The notes beneath the pieces are model-generated. The model saw only the letters and a list, made by a program, of their open reading frames with translations, was not told where the DNA came from and ran no database searches. A stretch of 40,923 nt of DNA from SAR324 cluster bacterium (GTDB lineage Bacteria > SAR324 > NAC60-12), in contig JAQWOT010000242.1 in the NCBI GenBank assembly GCA_029245725.1, positions 1-40,923 on the forward strand, written 5' to 3'. Both the position numbers and the translations under genes were made by a program. Positions 32,341-39,870 of this stretch are shown one piece after another; the first letter of the stretch is position 1, and each line of letters starts with the position of its first letter.

Positions 32341-32369
32341 AAGAGTGGAATTTTTTGCCCGAAACTCTT
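32341..32369 (+). other. Hairpin between the small flagellar gene and fliE
   Basis: AAGAGT (32341-32346) and ACTCTT (32364-32369) are perfect 6-bp complements starting right after the stop codon; T6 lies in the loop, not after the stem. It could slow 3' decay or set different mRNA levels for the rod genes and fliE. Confidence 0.3.
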
Positions 32370-32404
32370 GCCACTTCTTGGTTTTACTCTATTAATCAAA
32401 TTTT

Positions 32405-32710
32405 ATGAAATTGCCTCCTGATTCGCTCTCCAGTTTGCAGGGCAAAAGCCTACTGCCCGATCCGTCCCGACCCAGCGTTGCTGAATCTGGCGCCAATATT
32501 GGACAAACATTTGAACGGATGCTGATGGAAGTTAATCGTCAGCATCAGGAAGCTGAGCAGAAGCAAGTAGAGTTGTTGACAGCCTCTGAGAAAGATATCC
32601 ACGGAACTGTCATTGCCATGGAGAAGGCAGAAATCTCACTGCGATTACTGCTGCAGGTACGCAACAAACTAACAACAGCTTACGAAGAAGTTATGCGGAT
32701 GCAGGTCTGA
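32405..32710 (+). CDS. fliE: Flagellar hook-basal body protein FliE
   Basis: A small adaptor joining the MS-ring to the rod. 101 residues. The C-terminal half is diagnostic: F-E-R-M-L-M-E-V-N, then V-I-A-M-E-K-A-E-I-S-L-R-L-L-L-Q-V-R-N-K and the closing A-Y-E-E-V-M-R-M-Q-V. The N-terminal 35 residues are polar and variable, as usual. The ATG has no clear ribosome site. fliF follows after 205 nt with its own predicted promoter. Confidence 0.95.
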   Translation: MKLPPDSLSSLQGKSLLPDPSRPSVAESGANIGQTFERMLMEVNRQHQEAEQKQVELLTASEKDIHGTVIAMEKAEISLRLLLQVRNKLTTAYEEVMRMQV

Positions 32711-32754
32711 TCTACTTGTTATCGCTCCTGTAGAACTTTTTGAGAGCAAGGTAG

Positions 32755-32770
32755 TGGAATCAATTTTGCT
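32755..32770 (+). promoter_or_regulatory. Sigma-54-type promoter for fliF-fliH-fliI
   Basis: TGGAATCAATTTTGCT has GG (32756-32757) and GC (32768-32769) exactly 12 nt apart, a full TTGCT -12 box and TGG at -24. The start is predicted near 32781, giving a leader of about 135 nt before fliF. The position in the only long gap of the flagellar run strengthens the call. Confidence 0.55.
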
Positions 32771-32801
32771 GGCATCGCACGCACAACATTGAGTACACAA
32801 G

Positions 32802-32874
32802 GGCGTTAATCGCCGACGTGTAAGACTTTCCTGAAAATAATCACTTATTGCGAAGAACTGTAAACAAGTCTTCG
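32802..32874 (+). promoter_or_regulatory. Structured leader of fliF
   Basis: Within the predicted 5' leader: GGCG/CGCC (32802-32805/32811-32814, 5-nt loop); AAGACTT/AAGTCTT (32822-32828/32866-32872, perfect 7 bp); and CGAAGA/TCTTCG (32851-32856/32869-32874, perfect 6 bp). The last two share bases 32869-32872 and cannot form together. This may be a translational or antitermination switch on the basal-body operon. No U-tract follows. Confidence 0.4.
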
Positions 32875-32915
32875 ATCAATTTTCTATTGTAGTATATCCG
32901 CTCAAGGCACTTTAG

Positions 32916-34529
32916 ATGGCAGAGCAGGCCGGCGTTCTAGGCGACGTAAGACTCCAGTTCCAAGATTTTTTCGGTTCCTTAAGTATCGCCAAACGGGTCA
33001 CCGTTCTGGTATCGCTGCTGATCGTCCTAGTTGGGATGGTTTCAATCATCATCATTTCCAACCAAGATAGCTGGGCTCCACTCTACTCAAATTTAGAGAC
33101 TCAGGACGCCGCACGCATCGTACAAAAACTCCAAGAAAATCAGATTCCTTACCTGCTCGGTCCTGGTGGGAACTCTGTAATGGTGCATCCAGAAATGGCT
33201 GACCAAGCTCGCTTGACGTTGGCCAGCGAAAAGGTACTACCAGGTGGTGGTATTGGATTTCTCGACCTTTTTGAACAGCCAGCACTGGGCGAAACAGAAT
33301 TTCAGCAGCAGGTCAAGTATCGGATTGCCCAAGAGGGCGAGTTAGCGCGTCTGGTTGGTATGATTGAGAGCATTGATCGGGCTAAAGTCTCACTAGCTGT
33401 TCCGCAGAAAACCTTGTTTTCAGATTCTCAAGAAGAAGCTTCAGCTTCAGTAGCTCTAACTGTTAAATCTCAAGGTATTTCAGAAAAACAGGTCGAAACT
33501 GTCGTTCATTTGGTTGCAGGTGCTGTCGAGGGTTTGGAGCCGCGTCGGGTCAGAATTACTGATCAGAAAGGGCGCTTGCTGACTGAGGGAATGGATGATC
33601 AGACTGTTGGTGGACGCTTGGATGAACACTATTCCTATAAGCGACGATTGGAGATGGAACTGGAGCAGAAAGTGATTGCCCAGTTAGAAGAGGTCGTTGG
33701 AGAAGACCGGGTTCGAGTCAATGTCAACGCGGTGCTCCAATTCGACCGCGAGACGATTCGTGAGCAATTGATTGATCCTGATCAGACTAGCGTTGTCAGT
33801 GAACAATTGGTGGACGAAGCCTCAACGGGAACACGTTCTATCCCAGTTGGCCCTGCTGGTGTCACTACCAATCTTCCAGAAGCTACGGGTCGTGAGGCGG
33901 CAACTGTTTCTGAATTTGCCAAGAAGAATTCCACAAGAAATTATGAAACATCTCGTCGTGAAATAGTCAAAGAAACTGCATCTGGCCAAGTCTTACGATT
34001 GACGGTTTCAGTTTTGCTGGACAATAAGCGCCCACAAATTCTTGATGAGGGTGGTAACTATGTCGGTCGAGACAACATTCCTTGGTCCGAAAACGAAAAA
34101 GAAGAAATTCAGAGCTTGGTCCGTAACGCCATTGGTTTTAATGAATCCCGTGGAGACCGAGTTTCGGTGGTCAATATGCCGTTCGGTAAAGCTGTTGAAG
34201 AAGATAAGGCAGCTGAACTGGAAGCAACTCGAGTGCGTAATCAGTTCATCTTGGATCTCATCCGCTATATTGCTTTAGGTGCTGCTGTACTAGCACTGAT
34301 CATGTTGGTCATCCGCCCGATGGTCCAGCGTTTGAGCACTAAGCCTGCAGATCTTGATCTACTGATGGGCCTGCCAGCAACCATTGGTGAACTGGAAGGT
34401 GAGGAACTTGAGATTCCAACCGAACGCGAATCTGGACTACCTCCCCGAGAAAAAATTCTCGAGATGGCCAAGGGAGATCCGATCAAGACTGCAGGCCTCG
34501 TACGTACTTGGCTACGCGACAAGAAGTAA
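32916..34529 (+). CDS. fliF: Flagellar MS-ring protein FliF
   Basis: Forms the MS-ring in the inner membrane. 537 residues. Membrane segment 1 is at about 28-48 and segment 2 at about 445-468. Between them are the YscJ/FliF ring-building motifs (L-E-T-Q-D-A-A-R-I-V, then P-G-G-G-I-G-F-L-D-L-F, E-F-Q-Q-Q-V-K-Y-R-I-A-Q-E-G-E-L-A-R) and the collar region. The C-terminal tail K-I-L-E-M-A-K-G-D-P, then A-G-L-V-R-T-W-L matches the FliG-binding end. Yet fliG does not follow; the next gene is fliH, 78 nt on. A 7-bp hairpin sits just after the stop. Only a weak AAGG lies before the ATG. Confidence 0.97.
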   Translation: MAEQAGVLGDVRLQFQDFFGSLSIAKRVTVLVSLLIVLVGMVSIIIISNQDSWAPLYSNLETQDAARIVQKLQENQIPYLLGPGGNSVMVHPEMADQARLTLASEKVLPGGGIGFLDLFEQPALGETEFQQQVKYRIAQEGELARLVGMIESIDRAKVSLAVPQKTLFSDSQEEASASVALTVKSQGISEKQVETVVHLVAGAVEGLEPRRVRITDQKGRLLTEGMDDQTVGGRLDEHYSYKRRLEMELEQKVIAQLEEVVGEDRVRVNVNAVLQFDRETIREQLIDPDQTSVVSEQLVDEASTGTRSIPVGPAGVTTNLPEATGREAATVSEFAKKNSTRNYETSRREIVKETASGQVLRLTVSVLLDNKRPQILDEGGNYVGRDNIPWSENEKEEIQSLVRNAIGFNESRGDRVSVVNMPFGKAVEEDKAAELEATRVRNQFILDLIRYIALGAAVLALIMLVIRPMVQRLSTKPADLDLLMGLPATIGELEGEELEIPTERESGLPPREKILEMAKGDPIKTAGLVRTWLRDKK

Positions 34530-34532
34530 TAA

Positions 34533-34549
34533 ACCAAGACAGTCTTGGT
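34533..34549 (+). other. Hairpin directly after fliF
   Basis: ACCAAGA (34533-34539) and TCTTGGT (34543-34549) are a perfect 7-bp stem with a 3-nt loop, starting 4 nt after the fliF stop. A T5 run occurs ~35 nt later, too far for a standard intrinsic terminator. It may protect or attenuate the mRNA between fliF and fliH, exactly where fliG is expected in other genomes. Confidence 0.4.
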
Positions 34550-34607
34550 GGCTGTCTCGGAATCCCTGCCGTTCTCTATCACTTTTTCCCCTAATAACTC
34601 CTGTCTT

Positions 34608-35963
34608 ATGAGCTCACTAGAGGCCCTTGAGCAATTCACGCTACCCAGTTTCGATGAGGATGTTGAGAGTGAAGAACCAGGCCGTCCTCATCATAAACCT
34701 GACGTAGTTCCTACTCCAGTACCAACTGGTGAAGTCCCTGAGCACCTTGCCAAGGGGAAAGAATTTGAAGCCATCCAATACTTCGAGGGTTATGACACCT
34801 CTTACCAGGAATCTTCGCATGGTTCCGCTTTTGGTGAGTTGGACACTGGAGAGGAGTCTTATTCAGACGAGGAAAAGCAAGAACTGGCGAGTGTTTTTGC
34901 AACAGATAACTTCATCCGGGAGAACTCGCTACTGACGGATGCAGAAGCTTTTGCCAAGTCAATTCGAGAGGGAGCTCAGCTTTATAAACAGCAACTTTTG
35001 CTGAAGACTGAGAAAGCAAACCTGGAGGCAGAGCAGTTCAAGCAAGAAGCACTCACAATAAAGCAAACTATGGAGGACGAACGGCAGGCCGTCCTCAGAG
35101 AAGCTCATCTAGAAGCAGATAAGGTCAAAGAACAAGGATATCAGGAAGGTTTTGATGCAGGCTTACAGGCGGGAATGGAGAAACGCTTCCAAGAGTCAGA
35201 ATATCTAGCCAATCAGATGAATGGTGTCATTGAACAGCTTTCCAATCTGCGGCAGGTTGTCCGCTTTCAAGCAGAGCAGGAGTTGGTCCAATTGGCGGTC
35301 CTGATTGCCAAGCAGGTGGTAGTACAAGAGTTGATGATCAACCCAGAGATGCTGCAGAATATCTTGGTCAAGGCACTCCGGGAAATTGAATCAAAGGGAA
35401 AGATTCAGGTGTTTCTGCACCCAGAAGACTACGAATTTATGCAAAATACTGGGGTTAACCTTGATCAGTACATGGGGGAGGAGCAGACCCTTGTGCTCAA
35501 GGTCAATCAAGAAGCGGAGCCAGGATCTGTCTTCATTGAAACTGATGATGACGTGCTAAACTTCACCTTCCAGCAGCAGTTTGAACAAATTGAGGAGGAA
35601 CTGAGTCAACGACTGGCAGAACGTCAGGTGCAGATGCACTCTGTAGATATGGATGCCTACGATTTTACTGTACCGGAAGAACTACAAACCGCAGCAGGTG
35701 ATCCCACAGTACAAGGGACTGAACCCGAAGGACAACACGTTTTGACAGCGCCTGAAGAGCAAGAAAATTCCATGGTCGCTGAGGAGGGTCCTGAATCGAT
35801 ATCAGGAATGAAAGTGGAAGAAGAGTCGGTAGATACTGTCGATACAAATGCTGAAATAGATCCGGCTGAACTCTTTGGAGGACCCTCACAGACAAAAACT
35901 CCCACAGAATCAGACACAGTGATAGATCCCAACGAGTTGTTTGGAAATTCTGATGAACGCTGA
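34608..35963 (+). CDS. fliH: Flagellar export stator FliH, with long acidic extensions
   Basis: The regulator and stator of the FliI ATPase. 451 residues, far longer than E. coli FliH (about 235). The family core is at about 110-350: a long charged helix with Y-Q-E-G-F-D-A-G-L-Q-A-G (the FliH/YscL motif), then V-Q-L-A-V-L-I-A-K-Q-V-V and V-F-L-H-P-E-D-Y-E-F. The first ~105 residues are acidic and Pro/Ser-rich. The last ~100 are acidic and disordered and carry two copies of the motif I-D-P-x-E-L-F-G, about 22 residues apart (near 417 and 439). ATG 34608 is the best start; an in-frame GTG at 34545 would add 21 residues without support. No clear ribosome site. It overlaps fliI by 11 nt. Confidence 0.9.
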   Translation: MSSLEALEQFTLPSFDEDVESEEPGRPHHKPDVVPTPVPTGEVPEHLAKGKEFEAIQYFEGYDTSYQESSHGSAFGELDTGEESYSDEEKQELASVFATDNFIRENSLLTDAEAFAKSIREGAQLYKQQLLLKTEKANLEAEQFKQEALTIKQTMEDERQAVLREAHLEADKVKEQGYQEGFDAGLQAGMEKRFQESEYLANQMNGVIEQLSNLRQVVRFQAEQELVQLAVLIAKQVVVQELMINPEMLQNILVKALREIESKGKIQVFLHPEDYEFMQNTGVNLDQYMGEEQTLVLKVNQEAEPGSVFIETDDDVLNFTFQQQFEQIEEELSQRLAERQVQMHSVDMDAYDFTVPEELQTAAGDPTVQGTEPEGQHVLTAPEEQENSMVAEEGPESISGMKVEEESVDTVDTNAEIDPAELFGGPSQTKTPTESDTVIDPNELFGNSDER

Positions 35964-37305
35964 AGCTGCTGAGCAGATACGCTACTCCCACCTTGGTCCC
36001 TACCTGAAGACAGTACAGAGCTTCAAGCCTTTACGAGCGGAAGGCCGAGTGACCCAGATGATTGGTCACTTGATTGAGGCGACTAATCCTGGCTGCTCAA
36101 AGGGCAGCATGTGTTTTCTCTACGATCCGCAAACTCGTGTTTCTGTCCCAGCTGAGGTAGTCGGTTTTCGAGAAGACAAAATCTTGGTGATGCTGCTTGA
36201 GCAGATGACCAATGTAGGGCCTCACTGTCGAATCCTCTACAACCACAGAGATCCAAGCATTCGTGTTGGAGAAGGTCTTTTGGGTCGTGTGATTGATCCA
36301 CTGATGAGACCGATTGATGGCCAAGGAGAACTATTCACGCACACGGAAACACCTCTCTATCCCCCTTCAATCAATCCTCTCAATCGACCTCGTGTTTTCG
36401 AACCACTTGATGTAGGCGTCCGAGTTATCAATGGGACATTGACCTGTGGTCGTGGACAGCGCGTTGGGATTTTAGCAGGCTCTGGGGTTGGTAAGTCTGT
36501 GCTGCTTGGAATGATGGCCCGCTACACCGATGCGGACGTAAACGTGATTGCTCTGATTGGGGAGCGTGGACGTGAGGTCAAAGATTTCATTGAAGGAATT
36601 TTAGGATCAGAGGGCATGGCCCGTTCCATCGTTGTGGTCGCAACATCAGACCAGCCAGCTCTACTACGACTGCGAGGTGCTTTTGTAGCCACTGCGATTG
36701 CCGAGTTCTTTCGTGCGCAAGGCAAGGATGTGCTCTTAACCATGGATTCTCTGACACGCTTTGCGATGGCTCAAAGAGAAATTGGATTGGCAGCTGGAGA
36801 ACCACCGACCACCAAGGGCTACCCACCGTCAGTATTCGCAATGATGCCTAATTTGCTTGAGCGAGCGGGAACTCAAGGAGAATCCGGATCCATCACAGGC
36901 TTCTACACCGTATTAGTAGAGGGAGACGATGCGAATGATCCAATCGGTGATGCAGCTCGGGCAATTGTGGATGGTCACATCGTTCTCAGCCGTGATCTTG
37001 CTGCGAAGGGAACCTATCCAGCAATTGATCTGCTACTCTCAGCCAGTCGGGTGATGCCGGAAGTGACCTCAGAATTACATCAAAAGATGGCACAATTGTT
37101 TCGTGGTACCTTAGCCACCTATCGAGAAGCGGAGGATCTGATCAATATTGGGGCTTATGTTCGAGGGAGTAATCCTGAGATTGACTATGCCATCCAGAAA
37201 TACCCCATGATGCTGGAGTTTGTTCGTCAGGGAATGCGCGAAAATACTCCTTTCGAAGAATGTATTTCTCAGTTGCAGAACATTTTTGGTGATCGCCTTC
37301 AGTAG
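35953..37305 (+). CDS. fliI: Flagellum-specific ATPase FliI
   Basis: The hexameric ATPase that unfolds and feeds substrates to the flagellar type III export gate. 450 residues. Walker A G-S-G-V-G-K-S lies at about 177-183 and Walker B ends L-L-T-M-D-S near 255-260. The family run S-L-T-R-F-A-M-A-Q-R-E-I-G-L is present, as is E-P-P-T-T-K-G-Y-P-P-S-V-F. ATG 35953 lies inside the end of fliH (11-nt overlap) with GGA 7 nt upstream; a TTG at 35941 is rejected. fliJ, the usual next gene, is absent: an opposite-strand lipoprotein gene ends 12 nt after this stop. Confidence 0.97.
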   Translation: MNAEAAEQIRYSHLGPYLKTVQSFKPLRAEGRVTQMIGHLIEATNPGCSKGSMCFLYDPQTRVSVPAEVVGFREDKILVMLLEQMTNVGPHCRILYNHRDPSIRVGEGLLGRVIDPLMRPIDGQGELFTHTETPLYPPSINPLNRPRVFEPLDVGVRVINGTLTCGRGQRVGILAGSGVGKSVLLGMMARYTDADVNVIALIGERGREVKDFIEGILGSEGMARSIVVVATSDQPALLRLRGAFVATAIAEFFRAQGKDVLLTMDSLTRFAMAQREIGLAAGEPPTTKGYPPSVFAMMPNLLERAGTQGESGSITGFYTVLVEGDDANDPIGDAARAIVDGHIVLSRDLAAKGTYPAIDLLLSASRVMPEVTSELHQKMAQLFRGTLATYREAEDLINIGAYVRGSNPEIDYAIQKYPMMLEFVRQGMRENTPFEECISQLQNIFGDRLQ

Positions 37306-37317
37306 ACTCTTTCTCTC

Positions 37318-38748
37318 CTAATTTAGGACCTCCTCATTGTCGAACCCTTTTGAGTGTAAACGCACAACTCGGTTTCTTCCTTCTTCTGAATAAATCAGAC
37401 TTTGTCCGTCAGTTGTTAGACTTTGCGGAGTAATAGCGCTGATTGGGAATAGATCATTGTATTCAGGACTGCCATTTAGATCGTAGCGATGAATTTTATG
37501 GTCATTAGTTCCTACATAGAGGTATGATCCGTCCGTAATTATGCTAATGGGTTTGTTCAAAGAAATTGGTATTGGTAATGGATTTAGTACACAACTTTGC
37601 CATCCATGTGCCTTACAATCGTTGAGATCAATTCGTTTAATTGCAGAATTGTCCCTGTCAGCAATGTATAGGTACTCTCCATTTGTAGTTAGATCCACAG
37701 GTGCTTTTAACTTGTCTGAATCACTTGAGCCACTACCACATCCAGGTTCTGGCGGCAGCAAAGAAGTAACAATATTCGTAAACGGATCAATCCGGCGGAT
37801 GGTATTGTTGCAAGTGTCAGCAACAAAGATGTGCTCCATCCCTTCTGAATCCTTGGTATTCGTGATTGCATTGGGTGAGTTGAACTGTGCTGAGATGCCA
37901 ATACCATCTGCGTAGCCTGCACTTCCACCACCAGCAATTGAAGTTGGAGTGCCGCCTACTAGCGGAACTTCAAGCACACGACGAAATCCTTGATCCAAGA
38001 TATAGAGATGTGTTGACGAAACGGTTACATCCACGGGTTTGAGAAGCGTCTGCACTTCATCTTGCAATGAATTCAAGTTAAAAAAGTTTGTAACTGAACT
38101 AGCCAGCGTAATTTTTTGAATTTTTTCATTGTAAGTATCAGCAACATATAGGTATGTGCCATCAGTAGCTAGACCTCTAGGACCATCCAAAAGTGAGCTT
38201 CCAATTAGCGTATTCCCATCACCAACTAAGCTTATTAAGCGATTTTGGATAGCGCCCCCGTGAGGGTATACCACAGTATACCGAAATGTCTGATCCTCTC
38301 CAAGGGAACCAATGGATGTTAGAATGCTCCCGGCAACTGTAAAAATATAACTACCTTCATTTAAGTGGTTCAGCGGAGTAATAGTGGCGATTGTGGAATT
38401 GTTGTTAAAGACAACACTTAAAGCCTCACAATTACTATTACTGTTTGCTCTTAGGCATAGGGTGCTGTTTTGAGATGAATTCAGTGTACTGTTTGGTTTG
38501 CCGGGGTAATCCACACTATCCATTATAACGGAATGGACTACATCACCAAAAGTAATGGTAAAGATAGGCTTACTGGAGATCCGTGTGTCACTAATTGGAT
38601 TTATTAAAACATCACCTCCTTTACCATAATTACTTGGTGCTGCGGGTGATGGTGTTGGAGAAGAAGGTGATTCTTCCTCACTACAATTGGTCAAGAAGCC
38701 GTAGCCAATGAGCAGCAGGGTTAGGCAAAAGTATTTTGGGTAATTCAT
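37318..38748 (-). CDS. NHL-repeat lipoprotein
   Basis: 476 residues. Signal peptide 1-21 with an L-T-N-C lipobox (Cys22), then a Ser/Pro linker. Residues about 45-165 form a beta-rich part with many Asn and Ser. Residues about 170-470 carry NHL-like units with repeated pattern D-G-P-R-G-L-A-T-D, L-Y-V-A-D-T-Y-N, I-F-V-A-D-T-C-N-N-T-I-R-R-I-D, L-Y-I-A-D-R-D-N-S-A-I-K-R-I-D, which would fold as a beta-propeller at the outer membrane surface. Such propellers bind proteins or sugars; some are enzymes, but no catalytic set is seen. The gene looks AT-richer by eye than its neighbours, with many Asn and Ser codons, so a different history is possible. Converges on fliI. Confidence 0.85.
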   Translation of the reverse strand: MNYPKYFCLTLLLIGYGFLTNCSEEESPSSPTPSPAAPSNYGKGGDVLINPISDTRISSKPIFTITFGDVVHSVIMDSVDYPGKPNSTLNSSQNSTLCLRANSNSNCEALSVVFNNNSTIATITPLNHLNEGSYIFTVAGSILTSIGSLGEDQTFRYTVVYPHGGAIQNRLISLVGDGNTLIGSSLLDGPRGLATDGTYLYVADTYNEKIQKITLASSVTNFFNLNSLQDEVQTLLKPVDVTVSSTHLYILDQGFRRVLEVPLVGGTPTSIAGGGSAGYADGIGISAQFNSPNAITNTKDSEGMEHIFVADTCNNTIRRIDPFTNIVTSLLPPEPGCGSGSSDSDKLKAPVDLTTNGEYLYIADRDNSAIKRIDLNDCKAHGWQSCVLNPLPIPISLNKPISIITDGSYLYVGTNDHKIHRYDLNGSPEYNDLFPISAITPQSLTTDGQSLIYSEEGRNRVVRLHSKGFDNEEVLN

Positions 38749-38847
38749 GATTTTGTGGACTCAACACAGAAGAATAAAAATCTATAAGATGATAATGTTT
38801 TTGTGGGATGCAAGGAATGTAGAATTTGACATATAGAGGTTCTGGCC

Positions 38848-38870
38848 ACAATCAGTGCTTTCATGATTGT
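38848..38870. promoter_or_regulatory. 7-bp inverted repeat upstream of the outer-membrane protein gene
   Basis: ACAATCA (38848-38854) and TGATTGT (38864-38870) are perfect complements around 9 nt. The site lies 46 bp before the plus-strand start and about 100 bp above the minus-strand lipoprotein start. A TTGACA -35-like box is just upstream at 38826-38831, but no matching -10 was found. It is an operator candidate for one or both divergent genes. Confidence 0.35.
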
Positions 38871-38916
38871 TGCATCAGGTGCCAAGATCTTAATCAACCT
38901 TTAGAGAATATGATAG

Positions 38917-39687
38917 ATGAGGGCTGCTAATTGCTGCACAGCAATAATAGGAATCATTTTATTGACGAGTACTGCTTGGGGAAACTGTACTGACGAGGAA
39001 CGTGCAGAAATGCAGCGCCTCGGGTTGGATGCAAGCGTCATTGCATATACTTGTGAGGAAGAGACTGAAATTACTGAGGAAGAGCTGCCCGCTGTATCTA
39101 TTCAAGAAGTACCAGAGGAAACAATAGTTGTAAGTCAAGAGAAAGTTGCTGATGAGGCAGGCTATCGGCAACAAATCAGCATTGGGGTCGGTATCGCTGC
39201 AGGATCATATACTAACCGTGGGCCAAAAACTTCTCTGAATGGCACTGCGTTGTCAGTTCAATATCATTGGGTTGAATCTATAGGATATACTCTTGGTCTA
39301 CAATGGTTACTAATAGAGGCTGCTGGCGGTGCCAGCGCTACTGACGAGGTGCGTTATAAACAACAGACCTTTGCTTTAACAGCAGGTTGGCTACTGATTG
39401 ATCGTCCCACTTTGATGTTGGCACCGGAACTTGTGCTAGGTGTCTGGGGATCTGGACATCTCACAGATTCGGTAGAAAATGCGAGAGCTCAGCCATCTCT
39501 GAACGGTTTAGAAATTCCTGTATCCATCCAGATTGACGATTCTCTTCATGTGGGGATCGAGTATGCCTGGTACGACCTGTCCACGTTTGCCTTACCAGAA
39601 AGTGGTATCGACATTAGCTATCCTGGTTCCACAGGCAAAGCTCGTCTAGAGCAATCCTTCCGATTTTACAGCACTTATCACTTCTAA
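38917..39687 (+). CDS. Predicted outer-membrane beta-barrel protein
   Basis: 256 residues. A signal peptide (about 1-21, cut near A-W-G) is followed by a Cys- and Glu-rich acidic region (about 23-85, with E-E-E-T-E-I-T-E-E-E) and then a barrel-like part from about 87 to the end. Alternating hydrophobic strands are visible (Q-Q-I-S-I-G-V-G-I-A-A-G, L-S-V-Q-Y-H-W-V, T-F-A-L-T-A-G-W-L-L). The last residues F-R-F-Y-S-T-Y-H-F end in Phe, the BAM recognition signal. The barrel is probably small, with about 8 strands. Family not recognised; possible roles are porin or surface receptor. It diverges from the NHL lipoprotein gene and could act with it at the surface. Confidence 0.75.
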   Translation: MRAANCCTAIIGIILLTSTAWGNCTDEERAEMQRLGLDASVIAYTCEEETEITEEELPAVSIQEVPEETIVVSQEKVADEAGYRQQISIGVGIAAGSYTNRGPKTSLNGTALSVQYHWVESIGYTLGLQWLLIEAAGGASATDEVRYKQQTFALTAGWLLIDRPTLMLAPELVLGVWGSGHLTDSVENARAQPSLNGLEIPVSIQIDDSLHVGIEYAWYDLSTFALPESGIDISYPGSTGKARLEQSFRFYSTYHF

Positions 39688-39705
39688 TTCATTCCTACTC
39701 TCCAA

Positions 39706-39847
39706 GATCTATCATCACAATCGCCTAAAGCAGTAGCGTTTGGGTGGATTGCTTCCCAAAAACCAATCAAATAACAAGAAGCGGAGCAGTTGAATCCCTT
39801 ACTGCTAAAAGGAACCACTGACAAATAGGAACCCTGGATGATAGATC
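39706..39847 (+). ncRNA. Candidate structured RNA or long-stem dyad between the barrel gene and recO
   Basis: GATCTATCATC (39706-39716) and GATGATAGATC (39837-39847) are perfect 11-bp complements closing a ~120-nt interval. Inside are two perfect 6-bp stems: TTTGGG/CCCAAA (39739-39744/39755-39760) and AGCAGT/ACTGCT (39785-39790/39801-39806). A second AGCAGT at 39729-39734 could pair with the same ACTGCT, giving an alternative fold. This looks like a multi-branched RNA that would sit in the leader of recO (start 39871) or at the 3' end of the barrel mRNA. No known RNA family is recognised; transcription is not shown. Confidence 0.35.
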
Positions 39848-39870
39848 GAGACTCTGGCTGGTACTGAAGG

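Noticed and set aside
32341-32362. Sigma-54 promoter before fliE
   Set aside because: GG and GC occur (TGGAATTTTTTGCC) but are 10 nt apart rather than 12, which sigma-54 does not tolerate well.
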